DNA of 64,000 bases from Brachypterus glaber (lineage: Eukaryota > Arthropoda > Insecta > Coleoptera > Kateretidae): positions 40,894,791 through 40,958,790 of the forward strand of contig OY294044.1 in assembly GCA_958510825.1 (NCBI GenBank). Direction: 5' to 3'. A model generated the notes under the pieces. It saw only the letters and a list, made by a program, of their open reading frames with translations, made no database searches and was not told where the DNA came from. Below are positions 23,385 through 36,007 of this stretch, piece after piece (within the stretch, counting starts at the first letter, position 1; each line of letters opens with the position of its first letter). The position numbers and the translations under genes are program-made.

Positions 23385-24510
23385 TAAAAAAGGTAAAAAC
23401 AATTTTTTTCGTAGCACCAATACTTCTGGAGATATTAGCAAAATAACAAAATACACGCCACTGTGAAGTCTTTTTATCAGTTTATAGGTAAAGCCTTGTA
23501 TTTTGCAAATTTTAATAATTATTTATGTTCATTTCAAGCAAAAAGAATTGTCGGTCACCAGTTACGATGCGCAGTACTGCTTAGACAAACGTAAGTATGC
23601 GCAGAAGAGTTTATTAATATATAAGAATGCTTAAAAGTGTTCTGGCAAACATATACAAATATGTCATGCGCAGTAAGGATTGGTGGAACATATTTATGCG
23701 CAAAAGTGTTTAATAATACATACGAATGCCTAAAGGTGTTCTGGCAAACATATACAAATATGTCATGCGCAGTAAGGATTGGTGGGACATATTTATGCGC
23801 AAAAGTGTTTAATAATACATACGAATGCTTAAAAGTTTTCTGGCAAACATATACAAATATGTCATGCGCAGTAGGGATTGGTGGAACATATTTATGCGCA
23901 AAAGTGTTTAATAATACATACGAATGCTTAAAAGTGTTTTGGAAAACATATACAAATATGTCATGCGCAGAAGGGATTGGTGGAACATATTTATGCGCAA
24001 AAGTGTTTAATAATACATACGAATGCATAAAAGTGTTCTAGCAAACATATACAAATATGTCATGCGCAGTAAGGATTGGTGGAACATATTTATGCGCAAA
24101 AGTGTTTAATAATACATACAAATGCTTAAAAGTGTTTTGGCAAACATATACAAATATGTCATGCGCAGTAGGGATTGGTGGAACATATTTATGCGCAAAA
24201 GTGTTTAATAATACATACGAATGCTTAAAAGTGTTCTGGCAAATATATACAAATATGCGCAGTAAGGATTGGTGGAACATATTTATTCGCAAAAGTGTTT
24301 AATAATACATACGAATACGCAAAAGTGTTCTGGCAAAGATATACAAATATATCATGCGCAGTAAAGATTGGTGGAACATATTTATGCGCAAACGTGTTCT
24401 GGAGTTGCTAAAGGTGAGGAAAGGCAAAGGAAGTGTCACAAAAAGTGTGTAGTCCATTTCCACTATTCTGTACGTCTAAAATATAAAAGTTTTCAAACGC
24501 TTTTGCGTTT
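23385..24510. mobile_element. Minisatellite-bearing interspersed element, copy 2
   Basis: The flanks match copy 1 at 18690-18860 and 20520-20640 (cgccactgtgaagtcttttt, gtcggtcaccagtta, agttgctaaagg). The array between them is much more homogeneous than in copy 1, which suggests recent expansion or gene conversion. Confidence 0.65.
23570..24400. repeat. 99-bp higher-order minisatellite, about 8 units
   Basis: The marker ATGTCATGCGC recurs at 23661, 23760, 23859, 23958, 24057 and 24156, an exact 99-bp period. Each unit has three sub-units that start at TGCGCA or its decayed form TGCTTA. The last units are shorter. Because 99 is divisible by 3, both strands stay open; no signal or domain supports translation. 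Confidence 0.92.
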
Positions 24511-27440
24511 CAGATATTTTTTAAATAATATCCGTAGAAAACCTTTTTTATTATTAAAAAACAAAAAAAATTAATGTATTTAATTCAAAGATTATAATCT
24601 TATAATCTTATAATTATCAAAGATAACGCATTTACTTCTTAATTTAAAATAAAGGTAACTTAGGTTTATGTAATTTAGTTAATAAAAGATAACCTCTAAG
24701 TATTGACCAATCTGGTGATAATTAAAAAAAATATTTATTATATTTTTTACTTGTATTTAACTTAAAACCCTTAAATTAAGCACAAACTTGTATTTATTTA
24801 AGTGGATGCCGCGTTTTCCCTCTGTATTATAGCATTATATAAGTTTTTAATATTTTTAAGATACTAAGGAATAACACATGCCGCGTTTATATTCTGTTTT
24901 AATCTGAAATTTAAAAATAAGTTACTAAGGAAAATCATAATTTCTATAATATTTCATAATTTAAGACTTTTTTTGCAATATACATATTCTATGATAAGAG
25001 ATTAACGTTTTCTTGTTAAAAAAAAGTTAAAAATATATCTTCGCATGCAACGGCCATCAAAAAAGACAAAAATTCATTTTTCTCTATTTTAACTTTTTTG
25101 GAAATGCCGCGTTCCTCCTAAGGAGGGCAGAATTATATATGATTCATGTATTGACGTTTTGAAAGAACACAGTGTTAGACTTAGGATTTTCGTTTATAGT
25201 GACTAACCTGCTTTAAAACGCTGTAGCGTGGTACCTCATATGACTTTGATGGTCCAAAGAAGTTAGTGTTACTGATTAAAATACTAATTTTAAAAGACAA
25301 ATCTTTTCACACGAGCACAAAGTTGGGAAACGACCCACTCGCTGGAGTTTCCTAACGTGCGAGTACGCTAAATGTCTTTTCCCTACCACCTACGGAAACG
25401 GTTTTTACGTGATTTAGACATTAGAAAAGTGTTATATTTTATTCGCGTACGAAATATCATACATGTGTGGAAAAGAAAGCCATCATGATTTTTTTTTAAT
25501 ATTTACCTTTTATTAGACTTTTTCCATCATAGTTTTATGTATTTGGAAATATAATTTTTTCCACATCTCTACTTTTCTATTAGTTACGATCATTCTGAAT
25601 TAAAAATCGTTTCAATATTGATAAGATAACGACAATTTAAAAAAACAGAACCTAACTAATTTTAATTGCCAAAGTATAATCTAAGAAAATAAATGAAATC
25701 TACGAGATACCAAGATAAATTTTAATTGATTTTTCAACCAAAGGAAATTTTAGAAAAAACTGCAGCTAATTTATGTTTCTGTTAAGTGCTGGTATTTTTT
25801 TAATATTTACTTAATTTTAATTATTCTAATAATTTTAATTACTGATAATTTTATGTATTTACAAAAAATAATATTTACTTAAAATAGTTTTATTTTTGTT
25901 AATTAATTTATTAATTTATTCATAAATACACATAAACCAGCCTTAACATACAGTCTAAGTTTTTACTAGAATATTCGCAATCAATCATAAATCTAGTGAC
26001 ATCGTTAAAACATAGTTTAGGTTAACAGACAGTACCTAGACAAAAATATAACAAGGACTCCAGTTTTCAGGTGTCGAGTGAAAACTAGAAGCTAGATAAG
26101 GTACAATGGGCGAGTAGACAACTTATTGGTTTGGATGTTTTGCGAGAGGCCCTTCCAGGGAGGTGTTGTGGCGCAGATGGTCCAAATTGAGACACGTAAT
26201 GAAACAGTAAATACGTTCAGTGTCACCATATGATGCTTCCCACACCTCCTTACAATGTCTGCATTATTTTAAATTTACAGGAATGACAAAAATTAAGTGT
26301 ACTGAATAAATTATTTGCTAAAGCTTAGTCTATGCAAAAATTAACGAAGGTAACGAGAAATATAAGTATTTTTCGGTCTATACTGCACTAGCTTGGTTCA
26401 ATAATTTAAAAACTACCTACAAATAATAATTTCAGCACCTAGTTATACTAATGCATGCGTAGTGTAGTCATAAAAATAATTATACAAGGTGTTTCCTAAG
26501 TACGGTACATAACTAGGGTATTATTCCTTACCCAAAAAAAAAAAGTCCCTATAAACGTATGTCCTAAAACGAATCACAAGGGAGCTATTCCCCTTCAAAA
26601 GGGGTTCCAAAAATTCCATTTTTATTTAATAACTCAGGAACCTTTTGTGTTATAGCAAAGAGGTATTGCACGTATTATATGTTTAATAAGGCCTATCAGC
26701 CAATGGTATTTGCATGTAGTTACTTTAACCAGAGGCGTCCGAAATGGTAATGTAAAGATACATAAAAAAGTTACTTTTGTTGTAATAGCGCAGGATTAAC
26801 CTTTTTCGACATAAATTGATTTAAACGTGAAATTTCACGTATCGAAGACGAAAAATCAAATACTAAAATATTGAAAACCAAAATTTCATAACGAAGAATT
26901 TACATACAAAACTAAGAAAAAAAATCACGCGAAAGCAGAAATCACATTTTGCTCTCGTGATACAAATAACGTTTTTTCTAAGATCTAAAATAAATAAATT
27001 TCAGGCAGTAAATTAAAAACCTTACAAGGTCGCAGCACTTACATTTTTTTTGCAAATCTGATGGTTTAGAAGAAAAACCCTCATGACTGTAACTCTCCAT
27101 AATCCCTTCATAACAACAAGTATTTAACACATAAATATTTAGCACACGAAATTGAGATTTGATAAATTTTAAATTAAAAAAATGACAGAACACAACATCT
27201 CGTAGCATATACTTGACACTGTCATGTTGACAGTTGTTTTACGATTGACTTGCCGGTTGCCTACACTCTAGTGCGCAAAATTCAACTTTGCGCTTGCTGT
27301 TATGGTAACGAGTAGAAAAGTAACATGCTAAGAAATAGGTTATTTTTCGGTCAGAAAACTTCATTTGTTTTTGTAGAAATGTTAACTTTTCTATTAGATC
27401 GTAGAAAATCTTTTTTCTTAGCTTTTGATGTAGACTAGGC
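24511..27440. other. Long gene-free AT-rich stretch
   Basis: Apart from the end of the 22190-25136 element, I see no element with two ends and no coding frame. A segment from about 26480 (caaggtgtttcctaagtacgg) resembles the terminal sequences of insect repeats and is probably a fragment. A TGGCGCAGATGG at about 26170 resembles a tRNA A box but has no B box. Confidence 0.4.
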
Positions 27441-27907
27441 TGTGCCAAAAACTTTTTGATCACCGATTTTAACCATTTATATAAATTAGTAAATGGCCTG
27501 GTTGATTGTCCTGAAGCACTTTCACTACTTAATTTTTTAATACCAAATCAAGTTACTAGAACTTCACACACTAATAATATTTTTTATACAAACCTGTGCA
27601 GAACTAACTATGTTTCAAATGCACCTATCAATAGATTATGCTCTTTAGCAAACAAACTTAATTTAGATTTTTCATTATCTCTACAAATGTATAAAACTCA
27701 GGTTAAACTTGGCCTGCAAAGACTGTGACTTTTTTATTTATTTATTTATTTTATTTATTTAACGTTAATATTTTAAATTATATGTATAAATATATATATT
27801 TTTTATTTTTTTAGATATTAGGTATTTTTTGTATACTTGGTATATATTGTAATTTTTTTTTTTTGTTAAATTGGTACATCCGTAAATAAAGATATTATTA
27901 TTATTAT
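27441..27907 (+). pseudogene. LINE ORF2 C-terminus and 3' tail, 5'-truncated
   Basis: The frame from about 27456 to 27728 reads NHLYKLVNGLVDCPEALSLL, then NFLIPNQVTRTS and FYTNLCRTNYVSNAPINRLC. This is the conserved C-terminal region after the reverse transcriptase in insect Jockey/CR1-type non-LTR elements. It stops at 27728, followed by an AT-rich 3' UTR and the tail ccgtaaataaagatattatt with ATT repeats. The rest of ORF2 and all of ORF1 are missing, as expected for a 5'-truncated insertion. There is no normal ATG start; the frame is entered from truncation. Confidence 0.75.
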
Positions 27908-30406
27908 TATTAAAATTGGTTAAAACCTTTAACAGCAACAGCAACATATGTCACGATTCTCGCTTCAAAACGCAGGCAATTCACCTTAACCGTCCGCCCG
28001 ACTGGCTAGCAAAGCCTGGTAAGAAGAGACGTGGAAATGTGACCCATTGCGTACAAGAAAGAAAGAGAAAGTATTCCGAGGAAGAAAGATAAAAAACTCA
28101 CGTCGTTAAGTTTGACGAGCTGTAATGTGGGTACCCAAGCAACAAATAGGTTCAACACTGGACAAAATGTGTAATTTTCAAACCTAACAGTATTCTTTAC
28201 TTCCCTGAATAAGTTCAAATTACTTCTATTTTGGGGCGCTTTTTGTAAGTTATTTCATGGTTTAAAATTGGTAATACAAGTTATTTTTACTTTTAGGTTA
28301 AGTCAAAAAGACAAAATATTTCCACATACTTACTTCTAAAAGAAGTCATAATTTCTTGCTTTTACCAAAATTTAACCGTTTGATAGAAATTATATTTTCT
28401 TTGTGTTGGTAGCGGTAAAAACTTTTATAAATGTTAATCATTGGGTGTTTTGTGCTATTTATGACTAAAAACTCCTATTCTATGACCAACATGAATCTAA
28501 GTACAAATCAATATTCATAGCTTTGTGTACTTATAATATTATGGTAATTATTATTATTCTTAATTCAATTTAAATACACAAATTCCAACTGGCCGTCAAT
28601 ATTTTCTGTGAAATTGTACCTCGTACTTCGAAAAACAACAAAGCCTTCATAAAATTCACAAATTTCAATTAAAGATTTAATAAATAACTTAAATTTTTTA
28701 AGGTTATGTTTTTTTTTAATTGTTTATTTTGATTGTATTTAAGGTGAAAGATAAATAAATGCTATTGGATTTCTACTTACTGCACTAATTTTCATTTAAT
28801 TACAACAAATGTGAATCTAAACGGGTGTTTAGAAGTCTGTAAAAAAAATGGCGATTGATTTAAATGTATCTTTATAGTAAAAAATATTTGAATTAGTGAC
28901 CTAATAGTCTTATTTTTTTAATTGAAGGTTAAAGAATGCTCAAAGATGGACCTAATGTATAAATTAGGTTAAAAGGTTTTCAAAGTTTACTTCATTTCTA
29001 ACTATCGAGACAGTTTTTACTTAATTTGGAAATTTATTTGTAAAGGTTAAAATTTAAATTTTTTTGGGTGGTGTTGGTGTGTTTGACGCTAGAATAAAAT
29101 ACCTTATTCGACCGTACTTCAGAATTTGTTTAACTTAATTTTTGTTTACCATATTCATTTCCTGCTAGAAAAGTAGTAAAATTAAAAAGCAATATTGGTT
29201 TTATCCATACATAAAAAAAAACAAACAAAAAAAATTTAATGTTAAAAAACCAAAAAAAAAACACTGGCTATTAAAAAAAAAACAGAGTTTATAATAATAA
29301 TTTAATTATTTTTACATTAATTGTGATGAATTTCATCACAATTACGTAACACAAAAAATTAATTATGGTACATTTTTTATTTTTTTCTTAAACTATGAAT
29401 CATAATATGATTACTGGCAAATTTCTGGCATCAAGCGATTACTGACAATATTACAGCGTAACACACTTATAAAATTTATCCAATATCCATATCAAAGCTC
29501 TATCATGAATTCAACGACAACATTATTAGATATTGTTACTTAATTATTTTTAAATTAACTTATAGGGACTTTTATTTGGAAACTATGTACTATAGGTTTA
29601 CATCAAGAGGGACTGAAATTCCGTCGGAACAACTGTAGCGGCTTTTTAACCCTAAGGATAAAGATTAAGTCGAAATTATCAAATTTTACTTCCAAATATG
29701 CTCTTCATAACACAAATTCTAATTAGACAAAATTGCTAATAAAATTAGACGTTAAAACCAATTTTGTAACCTTATTTTGTATTATGTGGTAATTTAGATT
29801 ATAAGGTAGTTTTATAAGAACTTTTGACCACGTATTTACCAAATATGTTACCTAAAAGATGTAAAATATTTTAAAACAAAAATTAGGGCCTTAAGTGCAC
29901 ATTTTTACCAATATATTTAACCTTTAAGTATACAAATATTAAATGACACATAATTAGTTAATAATTTGATATTTTTTACCAATTTTTGACTTTCTATTTT
30001 CTTCAAATAAGAAAATTTTGGTAAACAATTGATATTTTTTTGTAGTTTAAGTAAAAACTTCTAGCTTCGTGATTTTTGTTTATTATTTTGTGGATTGGGT
30101 ATTCTGTGATGTATTTTAAATTCATTTATGTGCACATAGAAACTACATATCACATGTAATTACATGTTGGGTATTCTTATGCACATAAAAATTTTAGCCC
30201 AAAATGCCTACTTTCAATATTTTGGTAAAACATTTATTAGAATCAGCTGATTGTCGCCATCTTTATTAATCATCCCTCCTCAAAAAACTTTTAAAGTAAC
30301 AACAATGTTGTTGTATTATTTAAAAAAATATTAAAGCATTTATTGAACAAAAATCTAGCTGATTATACAGTTCGTTCTCTTAAGGTAATTTTACAGATAG
30401 TTCTTA
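27908..30406. other. Long gene-free AT-rich stretch
   Basis: No gene or two-ended element is supported. A 27-base near-perfect palindrome around TTGTGATGAA/TTCATCACAA occurs at about 29317-29343. Confidence 0.4.
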
Positions 30407-30643
30407 GGGAACGTTCAAGTATTACATAATGCAAATTGTACCAAAATTCATACACTTCGTACCCCTTTTCTCGGGTTATTAAAGGCTGTAGAGATTTCGT
30501 ATTTAGGCTACCCGTCAAATAGGGAGTATGTTAGGGGGGGTAGCCAAAATATAAAATCTCTACAGCCTTTAATAACGCGGGAACCCGGGTATGAAGTGTA
30601 TGAATTTTGGTACAATTCGCGTTACGTAATACTTGAACGTTTC
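30407..30643. mobile_element. Palindromic MITE (GGGAACGTTCAAGTATTAC), copy 1
   Basis: Inverted ends GGGAACGTTCAAGTATTAC and its inverse enclose arms with accaaaattcatacacttc and gaagtgtatgaattttggt. The centre is G-rich (ttaggggggg). The second copy is at 40196-40374. Target sequence TTA at the left is consistent with a PIF/Harbinger-type TWA target, but the right flank here is TTT. Confidence 0.7.
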
Positions 30644-31240
30644 TTTATTAAATAATATGAATCTTAAATTTTAATAGTGTATTTAATATAACGTTATAAT
30701 GTTTTAGAATAATCATAAAAATGGTATTATATACCTCAAACTTGTTACAACGTTTGGTTGTAGGTACTATTTTTAGATTTTTCTATCAACATCGGTGTGT
30801 TAGACCGAAACTTACATTAGTTTAAGTGTATAATAAGTTTTAATCACTTGTTACTGAAAGGTATATAGAACCACAATAATCCACTACTAAAATTAACGAC
30901 GGTATTTCAAAAATTACGAAGTCGTCGCGATGCGTAGGTGTGAGAGACCGATGTTAACCTTCTAGGGTTAAAGTTAAAATTTAATTTAATTTTTGCAAAA
31001 GCGATAAAAATTAATAAAAGAAAATAAAAATTAACAGCTAAAAATGTATAATTTAATTCCTTTCCTGATTTTAAAGCAACCTTAAAAATATAGTATCAAT
31101 TATTAAAATAAAAGTATTTTGAAACCAAAAAACATAGTGTCTATATTATAGAGATATTACCAATAACAAAAACAAATGATTGTTATTATCCATCAGTAAT
31201 GTTAGTAAAATAAAAATTTCTTAGCTATAAAAGTTTATTA
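30644..31240. other. Intergenic, nothing recognised
   Basis: AT-rich sequence without a supported feature. Confidence 0.4.
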
Positions 31241-31425
31241 TATCTAGACCCCGGAGGTAAACGACACCATATCACAAAAACGCAATTTTTATTTCCGTTA
31301 TTTATAGTAACTGGATATAGTTCCCTGTACCTCTATATAAAGCGAAAAATGCACACCAAGGACATGGTGATAACTCTATTTCACAAAAAATGGACATGGT
31401 GTATTTTACGTCCGGGGTCCAGATA
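31241..31425. mobile_element. MITE with TATCTRGACCCCGGAG ends, intact copy
   Basis: The left end (tatctagaccccggaggtaaa) and the right end (tttacgtccggggtccagata) are inverse copies, about 22 bp, over a 185-bp element. The sub-motifs cacaccaaggacatggtg and tatggacatggtgt recur in the longer, interrupted copy at 57431-59239. Confidence 0.7.
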
Positions 31426-31776
31426 TATGAACAAAGATATTAATAGAAAAATTAAAAAAACTTACCTTTAGGTTTGTCTGACAAAGCGTACACAATCTGC
31501 TTACCTAGAAATAAAATAAAATATTAGTTTAGTGCTCGGAATTAGGATTTTTTTTAACAGGTGAACGTGAATTATAGTATTTACTAACAACATTACTTAT
31601 AATTGAATAAATATATTGTTTCTGATATAATTATAGTAAATAAAGATTTCATGTAAGAAATCATTCTAGTATTTAATTTTTAAAGTAAATTATTATTTTT
31701 CTAAATGACCGTCTACCGCACAAAAAACTCTTACGGTATACCTCCCGTTTAGAAGTAAACAAAACGTATGAAACAA

Positions 31777-31990
31777 AGATCAAGGCTGACGTGTGTTTTT
31801 TTTAATAAAATACAGAGCGTCGGGCGGTTCCTCTCCCCACGCCAGCCTTGATCTGATCGTTCTATCTTCGTTTTCTCTGTTTTGTATGATCTGAAATGCA
31901 CAGTATAGTACATTTTGTAACCGGATGAGGGTATATGAAAATTCATACGGTGTATAGCACATTCCGTAAGCGGAGGATGGTATATGAAAC
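31777..31990. repeat. Hairpin and short tandem repeat
   Basis: gatcaaggctg and cagccttgatc form a hairpin at 31780-31852. To its right, two diverged copies of an approximately 55-bp unit (gtatagtacatt/gtatagcacatt, then gtaaccgga/gtaagcgga, then ggtatatgaaa) lie in tandem. Confidence 0.5.
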
Positions 31991-32136
31991 ATATCGTAAG
32001 GCTTTTATTTTAAGCTAAATCAACGAAATAATACACAATTTACTATAAAATATTTAAATATTAGATAAAAATTTAATAATTGGATATAAGTTATTGTTTT
32101 TTATTAAATCTTTTGCTTATTATATTATATTATACA

Positions 32137-32650
32137 AAAATATGAATGTATAGAATAGAATAGAATATAATTTATTGAATGCACGTTTAAGATTAAACTT
32201 TAGATACATAAAAACGTTGAAACGTTAAAGAAAAATAAAACATAAATGTACTTAAATATTAAATAAAGTCAATTAAGTCAATTTAAAACAAAAACATTGT
32301 TATGGGACACAAAACATTGCATGTACAGTTTAAGAACTCTTCCAGTGAGAAAAAGGGTTTGGAGAGTAAAAACTTTTTAATGGAGACCTAAAACCTTTTG
32401 CCTGAGAGGCTGTGAATATTTGAGGGCAATTTATTGAAAAATTTAAAGCAAAGGTAGTTCAGAAAATTCTGCGATATGGACAGGCGATAAAACTTGGGGT
32501 GCAGATTTTTCTTAATTCGAGTATAATAATAAAACTTTAGTCGTAGAAAAAGTATATTCTGCAACAGGTGTAAAATGACTATTTCTGACTCGTGAAAAAC
32601 ATTCACTCGTTCGAAATATGAATCGTTCTACGCTCGTTACAGAATATATT
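32137..32650 (-). pseudogene. LINE ORF2 C-terminus, antisense, degenerate
   Basis: On the minus strand the frame reads NYLCFKFFNKLPSNIHSLSG, then KRF, a stop, VSIKKFL, KPFFSLEEFL. The order N-LP-NI...KKFL...SLEEFL is the conserved end of insect CR1/Jockey-like LINE ORF2 proteins. The 3' tail is a run of TTCTA repeats (TAGAA on the plus strand, 32152-32170). The upstream reverse transcriptase is absent. It lies just left of the Chapaev-like transposon. Confidence 0.62.
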
Positions 32651-33529
32651 CTGTAGTACTTATATGTACTATTAACACAGGGAAAAAAACATCAATAACA
32701 TATGTATAGTCACAGGTGTCTTGAATCAAAATAAAGTTTTTTTTTCTGGCGCCAAAAACTCTCTTCACAGATTGAAAGAGGGTTGTCTGAAGAATAAAAC
32801 CTTTTAATATTAAAATCCTCCCCCGAGTCCTTTTCGAGAAAATGGGGATTAAAAAGGCTTAAATGGGCCTAAATTTAGTTTTCTAGGGATTTCATAAAAA
32901 TGGCTAACTCGACGAAAAAAACTGTTCTGTTATAAAAGATAGACAAAAAAATTATCTACACACCACTTTTTTAATGAACTCGCTAGCTCAAACCCTTACC
33001 GTTTTATAGCTCAAACAAAGTTGCATATTAAGATAGCTTATTGTCAATCATTTTTTAAGCATGCATATTTTGGGTTTTTGTAAAAAAACTCAAAAACCAC
33101 AATTCCAACAACAAAAATAGTTATTACATAAAAGATTCTTAGTTAAATTCAACACAAACCAACATTTTGTTTATCTTAATAGCTTTAATAGATCAAGAGA
33201 TATATAGCTTCAAATGTTATCGTTTTAAATTTCATGTTACAATTTTTTCCTTCATATGCAATAAATTGGTTTTTTGTAAATATCTTAAAATCGAGTAGGT
33301 AAAAGAAAAAAAATCATATGAGTGAAAAAATAGCTAAGAAAATTATCTAAAAAACGCTGTTTTATTTGTTTACTTAGCTTTTTTGGTTTGCAAACTATAG
33401 CTCGTGAAAGTAAGAAAATATTGTAATAATTTTGTATATATATATATATATAATTTTTTATAATATTAATATGTAGCAAAATGTTAATTCTTAACGTTGT
33501 TTGTAATAAAAATATTATAAAAAACTCCT

Positions 33530-33680
33530 AATTGGGCCATGTTATGCAAAAAGTAACCAACCCACAATATTTAAATATTGTGGGTAGGAATGTAGTATGG
33601 ACATTTCTAGATCAGTATACGACATTATCTCTTTTTTTTAATATGTTGGCTACTTTTTGCATAAAAGGGCTTCCGCATCG
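33530..33680. repeat. Small inverted repeat at transposase 5' end
   Basis: ttatgcaaaaagtaaccaac and gttggctactttttgcataa are inverse copies, and CCCACAATATTTAAATATTG with GGG forms a perfect palindrome between them. The stretch taggaatgtagtatggacat through cttccgcat reappears at 59003-59095. It may be the transposon's own 5' UTR or a MITE inserted there. Confidence 0.5.
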
Positions 33681-35129
33681 CAAATGAAAAAAATTACTAA
33701 TTTCTTAATATGCAGTACAGGAAGGAATTCGGTGCCAGCATATTATGGGACTCATATTAGTAAACGTTCCAAGACATTAAAGGACATCTATAAAGATGGA
33801 ATATTTGAAATTTTTGTAGACGATCACGAAAAGAAAGCAAGACCAGTTATTTGGGCAGACGCAGAAGAGCTTTTAGATGCTGTACTCGAAGCCAGAGATG
33901 AAAGAGATAAAGTGTATATTAAAATAATGGCTGATGGAGGACAGGGCTTTTTTAAATTAAGCATGACATTGCTTCCTGAAAATTATTGCCTAGACGCCGA
34001 AAAAACTGAACTGGAAAATAAAAAACCAAAAAGAAGCCTATACACAGAAGGCGGAAGCAGTGCAAAAAAGGCCAAATTAACCAGCGTGCAGATAATTATT
34101 ATGCTATGTATTGTTCCTGAAATCAAAGAAACATATGAAAATATAAAATTGCTCTTCGAATTAACAAAAATTAATAATATTCCATTTAAATTTGTGGCTG
34201 ATTAATACTTATAGTAAATGGTCAACAAACGGCGACATCAACGTACCCCAGCCCATATTGCTTAAATGAATTAAGAGATAATAAAGAAGAAAACGAAGAA
34301 GAAGAAAAAGAAGAAGAAGAAAAAGAAGAAGTAGAAAAAGAAGAAGAAGAAACAGAGGAAGATACAGCAAAGAAAGATCCACTTGATATATCAATTGAAT
34401 GTATGAGTTTAAAAACATATGGCGATCTTCGAGACAGTTACAAAAAATTTTGTTCTCTCGGAAAAAACAAAAAATATGCCAAAGACTGTCATAATACAAT
34501 AAACATGCCTCTGTTTGAAGAAGAAGATAAAACATATATTATAGAAAAATGCGTGGTACCAGAACTTCATATGTTGCAAGGAGTTGTCAACCATTTGTTT
34601 TGGGATGGGTTGGTACCGCTACTGGGAAGAGAAAGAGCATTAATTTGGCCTAAGAAGCTCAAAGTTATTGCCAAAAATTATCATGGGTGCATATTTGAGG
34701 GCAATGCTTGTAGGAAACTTTTAAAGGAAGCTGACAGATTAAATGATCCCATTATTCTAGGCTCCATCAATCCACTAGCCATTGTTCCATTTATTTCAGC
34801 CTTTAAGGCTATGAACAAAGTAGTAGAAGACTGCTTTTCTACAAAAAAAGTAAGCCCGGAATTAAAAAAGCATTTAAAAGAATTAAACAAAGCAATCAAA
34901 GCTACGGAAATTTCCATTACACTAAAAATTCATATAGTGTTAGAACGAACATTCCCTTTATTTTTTAAACCAGAGTGGGCTTGGTCTTTGGTCTGAACAA
35001 GCAGGAGAATCAATTCATAGGGAGTTTCTTAAATCTTGGAATAAATATAAAATCAATTTTATGGATGATCCTGATTACAGAATACAACTTAAGAAAGCTG
35101 TAGTTGAATTTTCTTCAACACATTTATAG
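33657..35129 (+). pseudogene. Chapaev-like transposase, two frameshifts
   Basis: The first segment (33657-34202) includes a likely catalytic Asp in KIMADGGQGFFKLSMTLLPE and ends in IPFKFVAD. One base is missing at about 34202. The second frame then runs from 34202 with LILIVNGQQTATSTYPSPYC, a Glu/Lys tract, PELHMLQGVVNHLFWDGLVP, YHGCIFEGNACRKLL and SITLKIHIVLERTFPLF. One base change near 34975 shifts the frame; the last frame reads GLGLWSEQAGESIHREFLKS through AVVEFSSTHL to TAG at 35127. The SEQAGESIH Glu resembles the third acidic residue of RAG1/Transib-type transposases. I recall the same motif order from uncharacterised cnidarian and insect proteins. The true start could be the ATG at 33684. 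Confidence 0.75.
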
Positions 35130-36007
35130 TTCTATTCATATACTTAGTAAATGTACCTATAGTTAAAGACAACATTTGTAAATTACAAATGAAAATTGTG
35201 GATAATTGTGTAAATAAAAGTTTTTTATTTTAAATACTAATTATTTTTATTTTAAACTCCAATCTTAAATTAACACACGCAATTAGTAAAGTACTTTATA
35301 ACTATAACTGCAATCTAACTTTCACGAGCTATATTTTGCAAACCAAAAGAGCTAAGTAAACAAATAAAACAGCGTTTTTTAGATAATTTTCTTAGCTATT
35401 TTTTCAGTCATATGATTTTTTTTTCTTTTACCTACTCGATTTTAAGATATTTACAAAAAACTAATTTATTGCATATGAAGGAAAAAATTGTAACATGAAA
35501 TTTAAAACGATAACATTTGAACCTATATATCTCTTGATCTGTTGAAGCTATTGAGATAAACAAAATGTTGGTTTGTGTTGAATTTAACTAAGAATCTTTT
35601 ATGTAATAACTATTTTTGTTGTTGGAATTATGGTTTTTGAGTTTTTTTTACAAAAACCCAAATATGCATGCTTAAAAAATGATTGACAATAAGCTATCTT
35701 AATATGCAACTTTGTTTGAGCTATAAAACGGTAAGGGTTTGAGCTAGCGAGTTCATTAAAAAAGTGGTTTGTCTATCTTTTATAACAGAACAGTATTTTT
35801 CGTCGAGTTAGCCATTTTTATGAAATCTCTAGAAAACTAAATTTAGGCCCATTTAAGCCTTTTTAATCCCCATTTTCTCGAAAAGGGCTCGGGGGAGGAT
35901 TTTAATATTAACAGGTTTTATTCTTCAGACAACCCTCTTTCAATCTGGGAAGAGAGTTTTTGGCGCCAGAAAAAAAACTTTATTTTGATTCAAGACACCT
36001 GTGTAGT

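Larger units (their letters stand above)
22190..25136. mobile_element. DNA element with ATAATTCTG...CCTCCTAAGGAGG ends
   Basis: The two ends are inverted over about 40 bp (ATAATTCTG, C/G, CCTCC, AAGGAGGAA, GCGGCA). Subterminal GCGGCATTT-type motifs lie at about 22343 and 22385 and, inverted as ATGCCGCG, at about 24805, 24878 and 25104. The minisatellite element copy 2 lies inside. There is no transposase. A target duplication is not obvious, so the exact ends are uncertain. Confidence 0.5.
32711..36003 (+). mobile_element. Chapaev-like DNA transposon with ~0.7-kb TIRs
   Basis: The left arm (32711-33412) and right arm (35322-36003) are near-identical inverted repeats from CACAGGTGTCTTGAATC to the gctcgtgaaagt motif. 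The flanks show TAGT on both sides (32707-32710 and 36004-36007), a 4-bp target duplication. CAC termini and 4-bp duplications are reported for Chapaev elements of the CMC superfamily, relatives of Transib/RAG1. A single transposase-like gene fills the middle. Class assignment rests on ends and duplication size, not on a database match. Confidence 0.8.

Noticed and set aside
23555..24302. Repetitive protein frames on both strands, and a possible CRISPR array
   Set aside because: The 99-bp period is a multiple of three, so all frames stay open. Repeats are contiguous without unique spacers, and the DNA is eukaryotic.
31749..31992. Two overlapping minus-strand frames
   Set aside because: They lie across a hairpin and a short tandem repeat.
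34209..34535. Minus-strand Leu-rich frame
   Set aside because: It is the antisense of the Glu/Lys tract in the Chapaev-like transposase.
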